From Nocardioides sp. YIM 152315 (lineage in GTDB: Bacteria; Actinomycetota; Actinomycetes; Propionibacteriales; Nocardioidaceae), in NCBI RefSeq assembly GCF_029210375.1, contig NZ_JARGER010000015.1, positions 62,001 through 126,000 of the forward strand: DNA of 64,000 nucleotides, in the 5' to 3' direction. A program made the position numbers and the translations under genes. This document shows positions 28,598 to 37,295 of the stretch, in pieces (positions within the stretch are counted from its first letter, which is position 1; every line of letters starts with the position of its first letter). Under the pieces are notes generated by a model. That model was not told the origin of the DNA. It worked only from the letters and a program-made list of their open reading frames with translations, and did not search any database.

Positions 28598-29679
28598 TAG
28601 CGTCCTTCGATCAGCTGACGGGCCTCGTCGCGGGCCCACGCGTCGGCGGCGAGGATCTCCTCGATGCCCACCTCAGAGGGTACGTCGTGCCGGCTGAGAA
28701 CCGCCTGAACCGTGGGGACGATCCCGATGAAGTCGAGCCCGCCGGTCCGGAAGGCGTCGACACAGACCTCGTTGGCCGCGTTGTAGACGGCCGGCGCCGT
28801 GCCGCCGCGCTCCCCCGCAGCCCGCGCGAGCGCGACCGCCGGGAAGGCCTCGTCGTCGAGCGGCAGGAACTCCCACGTCTCCGGCCGGGTCCAGTCCACG
28901 GCCGGTGCCGTGTCGGGCACGCGGTCGGGCCAGGCCAGCCCGAGCGCGATCGGGATCAGCATCGTCGGCGGGCTCGCCTGCACCAGCGTCGAGCCGTCGA
29001 CGAACTCCACCATCGAGTGCACGACGCTGGTCGGGTGCACGACGACCTCGATGCGGTCGAACGGGATGCCGAAGAGCAGGTGCGCCTCGATCACCTCGAG
29101 TCCCTTGTTGACCAGGGTGGCGGAGTTGATGGTGACGACCGGCCCCATGTCCCAGGTCGGGTGCGCGAGCGCCTCCGCGACCGTCACGTGCGCCAGCTCG
29201 TCGCGGGTGCGGCCGCGGAACGGGCCGCCGCTCGCGGTCAGCACCAGCCGGCGTACCTCCTCGGCCGTCCCGCCGCGCAGGCACTGCGCGAGCGCGCTGT
29301 GCTCGGAGTCGACGGGCACGATCTGGCCAGGCTTGGCGCGGTCGAGCACCAGCGAGCCACCCATGATCAGCGACTCCTTGTTGGCCAGCGCGAGCGTGTT
29401 GCCCGCCTCGAGCGCCGCCAGCGTCGGGCGCAGTCCGACGGCGCCGGTGATGCCGTTGAGCACGACGTCGCAGGCCATCGACGCGGCCTCGACGGAGGCG
29501 TCCTCGCCGAGACCCGAGTACGACGGCCGGAGCTCGGCCACCTGCTGCTCGAAGAGCTCGGGGTGCGAGCCCCCGGCGGTCAGCGCCACCACCCGGAACC
29601 GGTCCGGGTTGGCGCGCACGATCTCCAGGGCCTGGGTGCCGATGGAGCCGGTGCTGCCGAGGATCGCGACGTCTCTCAC
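28597..29679 (-). CDS. dxr: 1-deoxy-D-xylulose 5-phosphate reductoisomerase
   Basis: A 360-residue Dxr, the second enzyme of the MEP pathway. The NADPH-binding motif [14 protein letters not shown] is at the N-terminus; substrate motifs are [31 protein letters not shown] and [12 protein letters not shown]. Start GTG 29679. It is some 30 residues shorter than the E. coli enzyme, through a short linker around residue 65. It is coupled to rseP. Upstream lies gabT instead of the expected rlmN-like neighbour. Confidence 0.95.
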   Translation of the reverse strand: MRDVAILGSTGSIGTQALEIVRANPDRFRVVALTAGGSHPELFEQQVAELRPSYSGLGEDASVEAASMACDVVLNGITGAVGLRPTLAALEAGNTLALANKESLIMGGSLVLDRAKPGQIVPVDSEHSALAQCLRGGTAEEVRRLVLTASGGPFRGRTRDELAHVTVAEALAHPTWDMGPVVTINSATLVNKGLEVIEAHLLFGIPFDRIEVVVHPTSVVHSMVEFVDGSTLVQASPPTMLIPIALGLAWPDRVPDTAPAVDWTRPETWEFLPLDDEAFPAVALARAAGERGGTAPAVYNAANEVCVDAFRTGGLDFIGIVPTVQAVLSRHDVPSEVGIEEILAADAWARDEARQLIEGR

Positions 29680-29709
29680 GGACCCAGTGTCGCGCACTAC
29701 CCTCCTGAC

Positions 29710-31029
29710 ATGAGCATCGCGCAGGAACGCCGCCTCGTCACCGCGATCCCGGGGCCCCGCTCGCTCGAGCGACTCGAACACAAGTTGGCGTACGTCGCCG
29801 ACGGGGTCGGCACGACGCTGCCGGTCTTCGTCGCCGAGGCGGGCGGCGGCGTGCTCGTCGACGTCGACGGCAACCACCTGATCGACCTCGGCTCGGGCAT
29901 CGCCGTCACCACCGTCGGCAACGCGGCGCCGTCCGTCGTGCGCCACGTGCAGGAGCAGGTCGCGGCGTTCACGCACACCTGCTTCATGGTCACGCCGTAC
30001 GACGGCTACGTCGACGTCTGCGCGGCGCTGGCCGAGCTCACGCCCGGGGAGCACGCCAAGAAGAGCGCCCTCTTCAACTCCGGCGCCGAGGCGGTCGAGA
30101 ACGCCGTGAAGATCGCCCGGGTGGCGACCGGCCGCGACGCGGTCGCCGTCTTCGACCACGCCTACCACGGCCGCACCAACCTCACGATGGCGATGACGGC
30201 GAAGAACATGCCGTACAAGAACGGCTTCGGGCCGTTCGCCGGCGAGGTCTACCGCGCGCCGATGTCGTACCCGCTCCGCGACGGGCTCTCCGGGGCCGAG
30301 GCTGCCGCCCGCGCGATCGACGTGCTCGACAAGCAGGTCGGCGCCGCCAACCTCGCCTGCCTCGTCATCGAGCCGATCCAGGGCGAGGGCGGGTTCGTCG
30401 TCCCCGCGCCGGGCTTCCTCCCCGCGCTGGCGGCCTGGTCGCGGGAGAACGGCATCGTCTTCATCGCCGACGAGATCCAGTCCGGCTTCTGCCGGACCGG
30501 CGACTGGTTCGCCTCGGACCACGAGGGCGTCGTGCCCGACCTCGTGACCACGGCGAAGGGCATCGCCGGCGGGCTGCCGCTCGCCGGGGTCACCGGCCGC
30601 ACCGAGCTGATGGACGCGGTCCACGTCGGCGGCCTGGGCGGCACGTACGGCGGCAACCCGGTCGCCTGCGCCGCGGCGCTCGGTGCGATCGACGAGATGC
30701 GCACCCAGGACCTCGCCTCCCGCGCGCGCCAGATCGGGTCCTTCGTGCAGGGCCGGCTCGAGGCGCTGGCGGGCGAGCACGACGTGATCGCGGACGTCCG
30801 CGGTCGCGGCGCGATGATGGCGATCGAGCTCTGCAGGCCCGGCACCGTCGAGCCGGACCCGGTGCGGACCGCCGCGGTCTCGGCGTACTGCCACCAACAG
30901 GGCGTCGTCACCCTGACCTGCGGCACCTGGGGCAACGTCTTCCGCTTCCTGCCGCCGCTCTCGATCGGCGACGGGCTCCTCGCCGAGGCCTTCGACGTCG
31001 TGGCCGAGGCGTTCACGGCGACCGCCTGA
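29710..31029 (+). CDS. gabT: 4-aminobutyrate aminotransferase
   Basis: A 439-residue class III aminotransferase from ATG 29710. The PLP lysine is Lys283 in [11 protein letters not shown]; other motifs are [23 protein letters not shown] and [15 protein letters not shown]. The pattern matches bacterial GABA transaminases, which turn GABA plus 2-oxoglutarate into succinic semialdehyde plus glutamate. It could finish the polyamine route encoded at 37-50 kb, although no succinic semialdehyde dehydrogenase is visible nearby. It is divergent from dxr with a 30-bp gap. Confidence 0.9.
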   Translation: MSIAQERRLVTAIPGPRSLERLEHKLAYVADGVGTTLPVFVAEAGGGVLVDVDGNHLIDLGSGIAVTTVGNAAPSVVRHVQEQVAAFTHTCFMVTPYDGYVDVCAALAELTPGEHAKKSALFNSGAEAVENAVKIARVATGRDAVAVFDHAYHGRTNLTMAMTAKNMPYKNGFGPFAGEVYRAPMSYPLRDGLSGAEAAARAIDVLDKQVGAANLACLVIEPIQGEGGFVVPAPGFLPALAAWSRENGIVFIADEIQSGFCRTGDWFASDHEGVVPDLVTTAKGIAGGLPLAGVTGRTELMDAVHVGGLGGTYGGNPVACAAALGAIDEMRTQDLASRARQIGSFVQGRLEALAGEHDVIADVRGRGAMMAIELCRPGTVEPDPVRTAAVSAYCHQQGVVTLTCGTWGNVFRFLPPLSIGDGLLAEAFDVVAEAFTATA

Positions 31030-31041
31030 GACGACGCTGCC

Positions 31042-31392
31042 TCAGTGTCCGATCGCCAGCGCCCACGAGGCGGTGGACAGTCCCAGGTAGAGGGCCGGGA
31101 AGGCCACGTTGTGGAGCACGCGTGCGCGCACGTGCGCAACCACGGCACCGACGAAGAACAGCACCAGCCCGGACGCCGCGGCCGTCCCCAGGACGCCGGC
31201 GCCGGCGAGCCCGAGCCCCAGGCCGACGGCCCCCGCCAGTTTCACCGTCGACAGCCATCCGACCCAGGCGGTCGGTACGCCGACCTCTTCCATGTTCGCG
31301 GTGACGAAGCGCGCGCCGGCGAGGCCCGCAAGGGCGATGGCTGCGGTCAAGGCGGCGGTCACGGCGGTGACCGTCACGTAGGCGATGTCCAT
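31042..31392 (-). CDS. DoxX-like small membrane protein
   Basis: A 116-residue protein from ATG 31392 with four hydrophobic helices, matching the DoxX-like family (MEEVGVPTAWVGWLSTVKLAGAVGLG, VGAVVAHVRARVLHN). The gene is divergent from the ECF sigma factor at 31460 and has a candidate ECF-type promoter (31431-31457). DoxX genes are common partners of ECF sigma factors, which suggests it is a direct target; the biochemical role is unclear. Confidence 0.8.
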   Translation of the reverse strand: MDIAYVTVTAVTAALTAAIALAGLAGARFVTANMEEVGVPTAWVGWLSTVKLAGAVGLGLGLAGAGVLGTAAASGLVLFFVGAVVAHVRARVLHNVAFPALYLGLSTASWALAIGH

Positions 31393-31430
31393 GTGAGACC
31401 GACCCCTTCCACGACTGGTCCTGTCTCGCT

Positions 31431-31457
31431 GACGCCCGGCGCTCGCGAAAGGTGACC
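31431..31457 (-). promoter_or_regulatory. Candidate ECF41-type promoter for the DoxX gene
   Basis: On the minus strand GGTCACC (31457-31451) and CGTC (31434-31431) are separated by 16 bases. This resembles the ECF41 promoter pattern as I remember it (TGTCACA, 16 bases, CGTC), with two mismatches in the -35 element. It would start transcription about 35 bp before the DoxX ATG, and the neighbouring sigma factor would be the activator. Confidence 0.4.
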
Positions 31458-31459
31458 CG

Positions 31460-32350
31460 GTGGACCCCGACGACCTCACCGAGGAGTTCGAGGCGGCCCG
31501 GTCTCACCTGCGCTCGGTCGCGTTCCACCTGCTCGGGTCGGTCGAGGACGCCGACGACGCCGTCCAGGCCGCCTGGTTGAAGGCCGACCGGGCCGACCGG
31601 CGCGCGATCGACAACCCGACGGGCTGGCTCACCACGATCACGGTCCACGAGTCCCTCGACCAGCTGCGTGCGCGGCGGCGCGCCGGGAGCCTGGTCGGCG
31701 CACTGGCGCGCGCCGACCTGCAGCACGGCTCCTGGGCGCCCGCCGCGGACGAGGACGTGTTGCGGGCGGACGCGGTCGACCGCGCGCTGCTGGTCGTCCT
31801 CGACCGGCTCTCGCCCGCCCAGCGCGTCGCCTTCGTGCTGCACGACGTCTTCGCGATGCCCTTCGACGAGATCGCCGCCGTCCTCGACAGGTCGCCGGAC
31901 GCCGCGAAGAAGCTCGCGAGCAGGGCGCGTCGGCGCCTCCACGACGGTCCGTCCGCCGCGGAGTCCCCCGACCGGGAGCGCACCGAGCGCCACGTCCGCA
32001 TCGTCGAGGCGTTCCTGGTCGCCTCTCGCGACGGCGACCTCCGCACCCTGATGCACCTGCTCGCCCCGGACGTCGTGCGGCGGGTCGACCGCAACCTCGT
32101 CCCGGACGCGATCGCCACCGAGGTCCGAGGCGATCGCGACGTCGCCGAGGAGACACGGCTCTTCGCGGTCCGGGCCCGCTCGGCTGCGGTCGTCCTGCTC
32201 GACGGCGAGCCGGCGATCGCCATCGCGCCGCGCGGGCGGTTGCGCGCGCTGATGCTCCTCGCCATCGGGGCCGACGGCCGGATCCACGAGATCGAGATCA
32301 TCGGCGACCCGGCCCGGCTCCGTGCGGGTGCGCTCGCGGTCCCGCGCTGA
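31460..32350 (+). CDS. ECF sigma factor with SnoaL-like C-terminal domain (ECF41-like)
   Basis: A 296-residue sigma factor. Region 2 shows LLGSVEDADDAVQAAWLKA; region 4 shows LSPAQRVAFVLHDVFAMPFDEIAAVLDRSPDAAKKLASRARRRL. The remaining 130 residues or so form a SnoaL-like domain (IVEAFLVASRDGDLRTLMHLL), the layout of ECF41/SigJ-type factors, where the extension tunes activity without a separate anti-sigma factor. Start GTG 31460. Its neighbours are a DoxX gene (divergent) and a DGPF protein downstream. Confidence 0.88.
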   Translation: MDPDDLTEEFEAARSHLRSVAFHLLGSVEDADDAVQAAWLKADRADRRAIDNPTGWLTTITVHESLDQLRARRRAGSLVGALARADLQHGSWAPAADEDVLRADAVDRALLVVLDRLSPAQRVAFVLHDVFAMPFDEIAAVLDRSPDAAKKLASRARRRLHDGPSAAESPDRERTERHVRIVEAFLVASRDGDLRTLMHLLAPDVVRRVDRNLVPDAIATEVRGDRDVAEETRLFAVRARSAAVVLLDGEPAIAIAPRGRLRALMLLAIGADGRIHEIEIIGDPARLRAGALAVPR

Positions 32351-32601
32351 GCCCGTGGCCCTGGCGACGTCCGGGTTGCGGGGGCGGAAAGGGGAAGTCA
32401 CCCGGTACGCGGTCGGTGCTCCGCGCTGCGGCTCAGCCGGGCGTCCGCCCCCGCACCCTCCAGAGCGTCCGGGCGCGTCGCGGCGTTACAGTCCCGTGCG
32501 GCCGCGTCCGGATCGCCTGTCGGACGTCGTCTCGCGATGCCTGTCGATCTCGTGGCATCTCGTCCGTCATCACGACGACCCATCACACCGAGGAGGAACC
32601 C

Positions 32602-32967
32602 GTGTCCGCAGATCGTCGTCGCTACCTGCTGCTCCTCCCCGCTCCGGAGGAGGAGTGGGCGCAGCTGCCCGAGTCGGAGCACGAGCACGGCATGGAGAAC
32701 CACCGGCGCTTCCACGAGGCGCTGGCCGCGCGCGGCCACGCGCTGGTGCTCGCGAGCCCCCTCGAGCCGTCGAGCGAGGCGATCTCGCTGCGCAACACGG
32801 GTCGCGGGTCGGCCGTCGTGACCGACGGACCGTTCACCGAGACCGCGGAGCAGATCGTCGGCTTCTACCTCGTGGAGTCCGACGACGAGCCGGACCTGTT
32901 CGAGCTGGTCCGCGCGTTCGCAGAGGGCGGTGACCACGTCGAGCTCAGGCGGCTGGCGGCGGGCTAG
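32602..32967 (+). CDS. YCII/DGPF-domain protein
   Basis: A 121-residue protein of the YCII-related family with the DGPF motif (VVTDGPFTETAEQIVGFYLVE). Such proteins often sit beside ECF sigma factors. Start GTG 32602 follows an AGGAGGA site; longer upstream frames lack support. About 250 bp separate it from the sigma factor gene, and I see no clear promoter in that gap. The molecular role of DGPF proteins is unknown. Confidence 0.8.
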   Translation: MSADRRRYLLLLPAPEEEWAQLPESEHEHGMENHRRFHEALAARGHALVLASPLEPSSEAISLRNTGRGSAVVTDGPFTETAEQIVGFYLVESDDEPDLFELVRAFAEGGDHVELRRLAAG

Positions 32968-33127
32968 TGGTCATCGACGGAAGTTCGTCGGGGGTAGCCG
33001 TCGTTCAGGTGTGTGCAGCGCAAGGCGGCGGCGCGAAGGCAGACTGGAGTCTTCCGAGCGCGGCCAACGCAGCGATGTGCGTGCCTGGGCGGCGGCGACC
33101 CCGACGAACTGACGGAGATGGCCACTA
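32965..33127. repeat. Long imperfect inverted repeat spanning both stop codons
   Basis: The arm starting TAGTGGTCATC at 32965 pairs with one ending GATGGCCACTA at 33127; both contain GTTCGTCGGGG or its complement. Similarity runs on for about 55 bases per arm. The TAG stops of the convergent DGPF and ABC transporter genes lie inside the two arms. The region also contains a 20-mer CAAGGCGGCGGCGCGAAGGC (33021-33040) found again with one change at 38553-38572. A bidirectional terminator is likely. Confidence 0.6.
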
Positions 33128-36100
33128 GCCGGCCAGGTGCCCCCACGTCGGCGCCAGCTCGGTCCACGGTCCGACCGCCGCCACGCGGCCCTCGACCAGC
33201 ACCACCACCCGATCGGCCTGGGCCAGCGCCGCCCGCTTCGAGGTCGCGCCGACGACGGTGGCGCCGGCCTGGCGCAGGGCGGTCCAGAGCTCGATCTCGG
33301 TGGCGGCGTCGAGCGCCGAGGACACGTCGTCGGCGAGCAGCAGCTCGGCCTCGCAGGCGACGCCACGCGCGAGCGCGAGCCGCTGGACCTGTCCGCCCGA
33401 GAGCCGGACGCCACGGTGTCCGACGAGCGATTCGGGACCACCGGCGGCGGCGACGTCCTGCGTGAGCCGGGCCGTCTCCAGGGAGGGGACGACCGGGCGC
33501 TCGGCGTGATCGAGGTGGACGTTGTCGGCGAAGGTGCCCGACAGCACCCGCGGCACCTGCGCCACGTGGGCGACCCGTCCCGGACGCATGAAGGGCTGCG
33601 CGTCGGCGACCGGCGCGCCGTTCCAGCGGATCTCGCCCGTGCTCGACACCAGCCCGGCGAGTGTCGAGAGCAGGCTCGACTTGCCGGAGCCGACCTGGCC
33701 CAGCAGCAGCACCAGCTCCCGCGCGGACACCGTGAGGTCGACGTCGCTGACACCGATCGTGCCGTCGTCGTGGACGGCCGAGACGCCGCGCAGCTCGAGG
33801 GTGCGCAACGGGTCGCGCACGCCCGCCACCGGGGCGGGCGCGGTGCCGTGCACCAGGTCGACGCCCTCGGGGAGGTCCATGAGGTCGCCGCCGCCCGCGA
33901 GTCGGCTCGTGGTCTGCATCCAGGCGCGGGTGCCGGGCGCCTCGGTGATGACGGCGCCCGCTACCCGGCCGAACCAGTCGAAGCCGTTGACCGCCCCGGC
34001 CACGAGCAGCGCCGTGGCCAGACCCCAGCCGCCGGCGACCAGCACCGCCCAGGCGGCGACCACGCCGCACTGGACCATGACGACCGGGACGCCGTCGAGC
34101 AACGCCTGCACGCGGTGCTCACGCACCGCGGCCTGGACCCGCCCGCCGTCGACGTCGCGCAGGTGGGCGTGGACGCTCGGCGTGGAGGCGGCGAGCTTGA
34201 CCGTGCGCACGGAGTCGAGCGCCGAGACGAGTGAGCGGCCGAAGCGCGCCCGCGCGGCCGCGGACGCGGCGGCGGAGCGGCCGGCGACCCGGCGGCCGAA
34301 CGACGACGCCAGCGACGACATCAGCATCACCGCGAGCAGCACGCCGCCGGCGAGCAGGCTCCGGGCGAGCGCCGCGGTGATCACGGCGATCGCGAGGCCG
34401 TTGACGAAGTCGACCCAGCGGTCGGCGTAGCGGGCCAGGCGGTCGGCGTCCATGGTGCGGGCGACGACCTCGCCGGGCGGGGTACGCCGCAGCCGGTGCT
34501 GCTCGGTCTGGCCGGCCAGCACGGCCGTGCGCACCCGCAGCATCACGGCGATCCACCAGCGCGGATAGCGCCGGATCGCCTCGGCCAGCAGCAGCGGCGA
34601 CACGATCAGCGACACGACGAGGACGACGGTCAGCCGGGTCGGATCGCCGTCCTCCTGGAGCGTCTCCACCAGATGTCCCCACGCCCAGCCGGTGAAGACG
34701 CCGAACGCGCCGGTGAGCGCGGAGACGAGGAACAGCACGATCGCTACAGCGCCCCACCGTGGCTCGACGAGCATCGTCCGCAGCGTCGCGCGGGCCAGGC
34801 CCGGCACGGGCGCGAGCTCGGGCGGCGCCGGGGGCTCGCCCGTGCGGCGAGCGGTGCCGACCTGCCGGGTGTCGACCGCCGGGTCCTCGACCTCGCGGGC
34901 TGCGTCGACCCGTTCGTCCTCGGCCGACGCCTCCAGCAGCGTCCGGAACGGGCCCGGCTCCGCGGCGAGCCGGGCGCGCGGACCGCGCTGCGCGACACGA
35001 CCGTCCTCGAGCACCGCGACCTGCTCGGCGCGTTCGGTGGTCGAGAGGCGGTGGGCGACCAGCAGGCCGGTGCGCCCGGAGAGCAGCCGCTCGGAGGCAC
35101 GGACGACGTGGGCCTCGGTGACCGGATCCATGCGCGCGGTCGCCTCGTCGAGGACGACGACGCGGACGTCGCGGACCAGCAGTCGGGCGAAGGCGACCAG
35201 CTGCTCCTCCCCCGCGGACAGCGTGGTGCCACCCGGTCCGAGCAGGGTGTCGAGGCCGTCGGACAGACCTGCGACCCAGTCGTCGAGGCCGAGCTCGGCG
35301 ACGGCGGCCGCCACGTCGGCGCGGGGGACGTCGGAGAAGAGCGCGATGTTCTCGGCGAGCGTGCCGGCCAGGATCTCGGTGCGCTGGGTGACGACGCCGA
35401 CCGCGGCGCGCAGGCGCTGCAGCTCGAGATCACGGACGTCGACGCCGCCGAGGAGCACCGAGCCTGGCTCGGGCTCGACCGCGCGGGACAGCAGCGACGC
35501 GAGCGTGGACTTGCCGGAGCCGGTGCGGCCGACCAGCGCGCACGTGGTGCCGGCCGGCACGTGCAGGTCGACGTGGCGCAGGGCGAACCGCCCCTCGGCG
35601 TACGCGAAGTGCAGGTCGCGGAAGGAGACGTCGAGTCGGCCGGCGGGGAGCTCGGCGCCCTCGGTGGGCTCGCGCTCGGCGCCGATCAGGCCGCGGAGTC
35701 GGAGCACGGCGCCGAAGCCCGCCTGGAGGTCGGGGAGGTGGCGCGCCAGCTGGTCGACCTGGCCGACGAACATCGTCGTGACCAGGAACAGCGTGACCAG
35801 CGAGGCCGTGTCGAGGCGGTCGCTGGCCACCAGCGCGACGCCGACCACGGCGGTGCCCGCGAGGACGGCGTGCAGGAGCGTGCCGGTGCGGCGGCTGACC
35901 CGGGCCTCGAGCTCGAGCACGACCGCGAACAGCCGGTGCACCCGCGCAGCGAGCTCGGTCGTACGCCGCAGCACGTGGGCCTGCCCGAGGCTGGCGCGCA
36001 GGTCGTCGCGCCCGGCGACACCCTCCTCGAGGGCGGCCGCGTGGTCGGTCCACGCTGCTTCCTCCTCGACCTTGCGCGCCGAGATCTCCGGAAGCATCGG

Positions 36101-36652
36101 GCGGACGACGCCGAACGCGGCGACGCCGGCGAGCGGGAAGAGCAGGAACGCCGGCCACCAGGTGAACCCGGCCACCAGCCACAGGGGCCCGGAGGCCAGG
36201 ACCGTGCGCAGCGCCATCCAGACGCTCTGCCGGAGCAGGGTGCCGACCTCGTGGGTGTCGTCGTCGACCCGGTCGAGGACCTCGCCGACGGCCTGCTCGG
36301 TGAGCGCGTCGAGCGGCTGGTGGAGCGCGGCGTCGAGCAGGTCGGCCCGCAGCTGGCCCTCGGCCCGGTCGACGACGCCCGCCCACAGCGTGCGCCCCAC
36401 GGTGTCGAGCACGGCGGCGCCCACGACGCACAGCGCGAGCAGCGCCACCAGCCCGTCGGAGGCGTCCTCGGCCAGCCAGCCGCTGACCAGCGAACCGAGC
36501 GACGTGCCGATCGCCGCGACGGCGCAGGCGACGATCGCCACGATCGCCACGGGCGTGCGGAGTCGACGCCAGTCGACGGTCCGGGCGGGCGCGGGAGGAC
36601 CGGGAGGGGCGGGCCGGAGCGAGTGGCCGGCGTCGAGCTGGGTGGCAGTCAT
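33125..36652 (-). CDS. Fused two-half ABC exporter
   Basis: A 1175-residue protein with two full ABC exporter halves in one chain. Half 1: membrane domain about 30-300, Walker A GRTGSGKST (about 372), signature LSAGEEQ, Walker B VVVLDEAT, H-loop VAHRLST. Half 2: membrane domain about 640-910, Walker A GQVGSGKSS (about 984), signature LSGGQVQ, then LLLADDVSSALD, where the catalytic Glu is Asp, and GATSKRA, where the H-loop His is missing. The second site therefore looks catalytically weak, as in asymmetric heterodimeric exporters. The substrate is unknown. The next gene upstream on this strand is 55 bp away. Confidence 0.9.
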   Translation of the reverse strand: MTATQLDAGHSLRPAPPGPPAPARTVDWRRLRTPVAIVAIVACAVAAIGTSLGSLVSGWLAEDASDGLVALLALCVVGAAVLDTVGRTLWAGVVDRAEGQLRADLLDAALHQPLDALTEQAVGEVLDRVDDDTHEVGTLLRQSVWMALRTVLASGPLWLVAGFTWWPAFLLFPLAGVAAFGVVRPMLPEISARKVEEEAAWTDHAAALEEGVAGRDDLRASLGQAHVLRRTTELAARVHRLFAVVLELEARVSRRTGTLLHAVLAGTAVVGVALVASDRLDTASLVTLFLVTTMFVGQVDQLARHLPDLQAGFGAVLRLRGLIGAEREPTEGAELPAGRLDVSFRDLHFAYAEGRFALRHVDLHVPAGTTCALVGRTGSGKSTLASLLSRAVEPEPGSVLLGGVDVRDLELQRLRAAVGVVTQRTEILAGTLAENIALFSDVPRADVAAAVAELGLDDWVAGLSDGLDTLLGPGGTTLSAGEEQLVAFARLLVRDVRVVVLDEATARMDPVTEAHVVRASERLLSGRTGLLVAHRLSTTERAEQVAVLEDGRVAQRGPRARLAAEPGPFRTLLEASAEDERVDAAREVEDPAVDTRQVGTARRTGEPPAPPELAPVPGLARATLRTMLVEPRWGAVAIVLFLVSALTGAFGVFTGWAWGHLVETLQEDGDPTRLTVVLVVSLIVSPLLLAEAIRRYPRWWIAVMLRVRTAVLAGQTEQHRLRRTPPGEVVARTMDADRLARYADRWVDFVNGLAIAVITAALARSLLAGGVLLAVMLMSSLASSFGRRVAGRSAAASAAARARFGRSLVSALDSVRTVKLAASTPSVHAHLRDVDGGRVQAAVREHRVQALLDGVPVVMVQCGVVAAWAVLVAGGWGLATALLVAGAVNGFDWFGRVAGAVITEAPGTRAWMQTTSRLAGGGDLMDLPEGVDLVHGTAPAPVAGVRDPLRTLELRGVSAVHDDGTIGVSDVDLTVSARELVLLLGQVGSGKSSLLSTLAGLVSSTGEIRWNGAPVADAQPFMRPGRVAHVAQVPRVLSGTFADNVHLDHAERPVVPSLETARLTQDVAAAGGPESLVGHRGVRLSGGQVQRLALARGVACEAELLLADDVSSALDAATEIELWTALRQAGATVVGATSKRAALAQADRVVVLVEGRVAAVGPWTELAPTWGHLAG

Positions 36653-36706
36653 GTCGAGGTACGACGCTATGCCGCGGCACCGACAGCCGTCGCGCGAATT
36701 TCGGCG

Positions 36707-37237
36707 TCAGAACCGCCAGCGCGTGGCGCCGCCGGGCTCGACCGTGAGGAGGGCCACCATCGAGGTCGCCTCGACCCGGAAGACCCACCACGGCGGCGGC
36801 CCACCCGAGGGCGCGGTGAAGGGCGCGGTGAGGGCGGTCCCCGACGCGTCGACCTCGCACGGCCACCCGCCCGCGGCCCACTCGGCGCATCGGGCCGCCA
36901 CCACGTCCGGGTCCGTCACCCGACTCGCCGTGCCCTCGACCACGAGGTCGAACTCGTGCACCGCGAGGGCGAGCGAGCACCGGGGATCGCGAGCGAGGTT
37001 GCGCGCCTTGCGGGTGCCCGGGCCGGTCTCGAACCAGAACGCGCCGTCGGCCCACAACGACCCGATCCCGGTCGTGTGCGGCCCGCCGTCGACGTTCAGC
37101 GTCGTGATCCACGTGCTGTGCCGGTCGGGCCCGCCGCCGTCGGGTGCCTGGTCGTAGCCACGATCCAGGCGGTCGGTGATCGTCGCGAGGTCGAGGGTCG
37201 GCTGGCCGTCCTGGGTGTCGAGGTTGATTGCGGTCAT
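36707..37237 (-). CDS. Pyridoxamine 5'-phosphate oxidase-family protein
   Basis: A 176-residue split-barrel protein of the FMN/F420-binding PNPOx-like family: STWITTLNVDGGPHTTGIG, GAFWFETGPGTRKARNLARDPRCSLAL, and a C-terminal FRVEATSMVAL. These often act as F420- or FMN-dependent reductases or as binding proteins. The substrate cannot be inferred. It is 59 bp beyond the saccharopine-dehydrogenase-like stop, on the same strand. Confidence 0.82.
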   Translation of the reverse strand: MTAINLDTQDGQPTLDLATITDRLDRGYDQAPDGGGPDRHSTWITTLNVDGGPHTTGIGSLWADGAFWFETGPGTRKARNLARDPRCSLALAVHEFDLVVEGTASRVTDPDVVAARCAEWAAGGWPCEVDASGTALTAPFTAPSGGPPPWWVFRVEATSMVALLTVEPGGATRWRF

Positions 37238-37295
37238 CCAGGTGCTGACCCGGCCGTCGGCCCCGACTCATCGCACGCGGGGGCCGCGACCGGCA

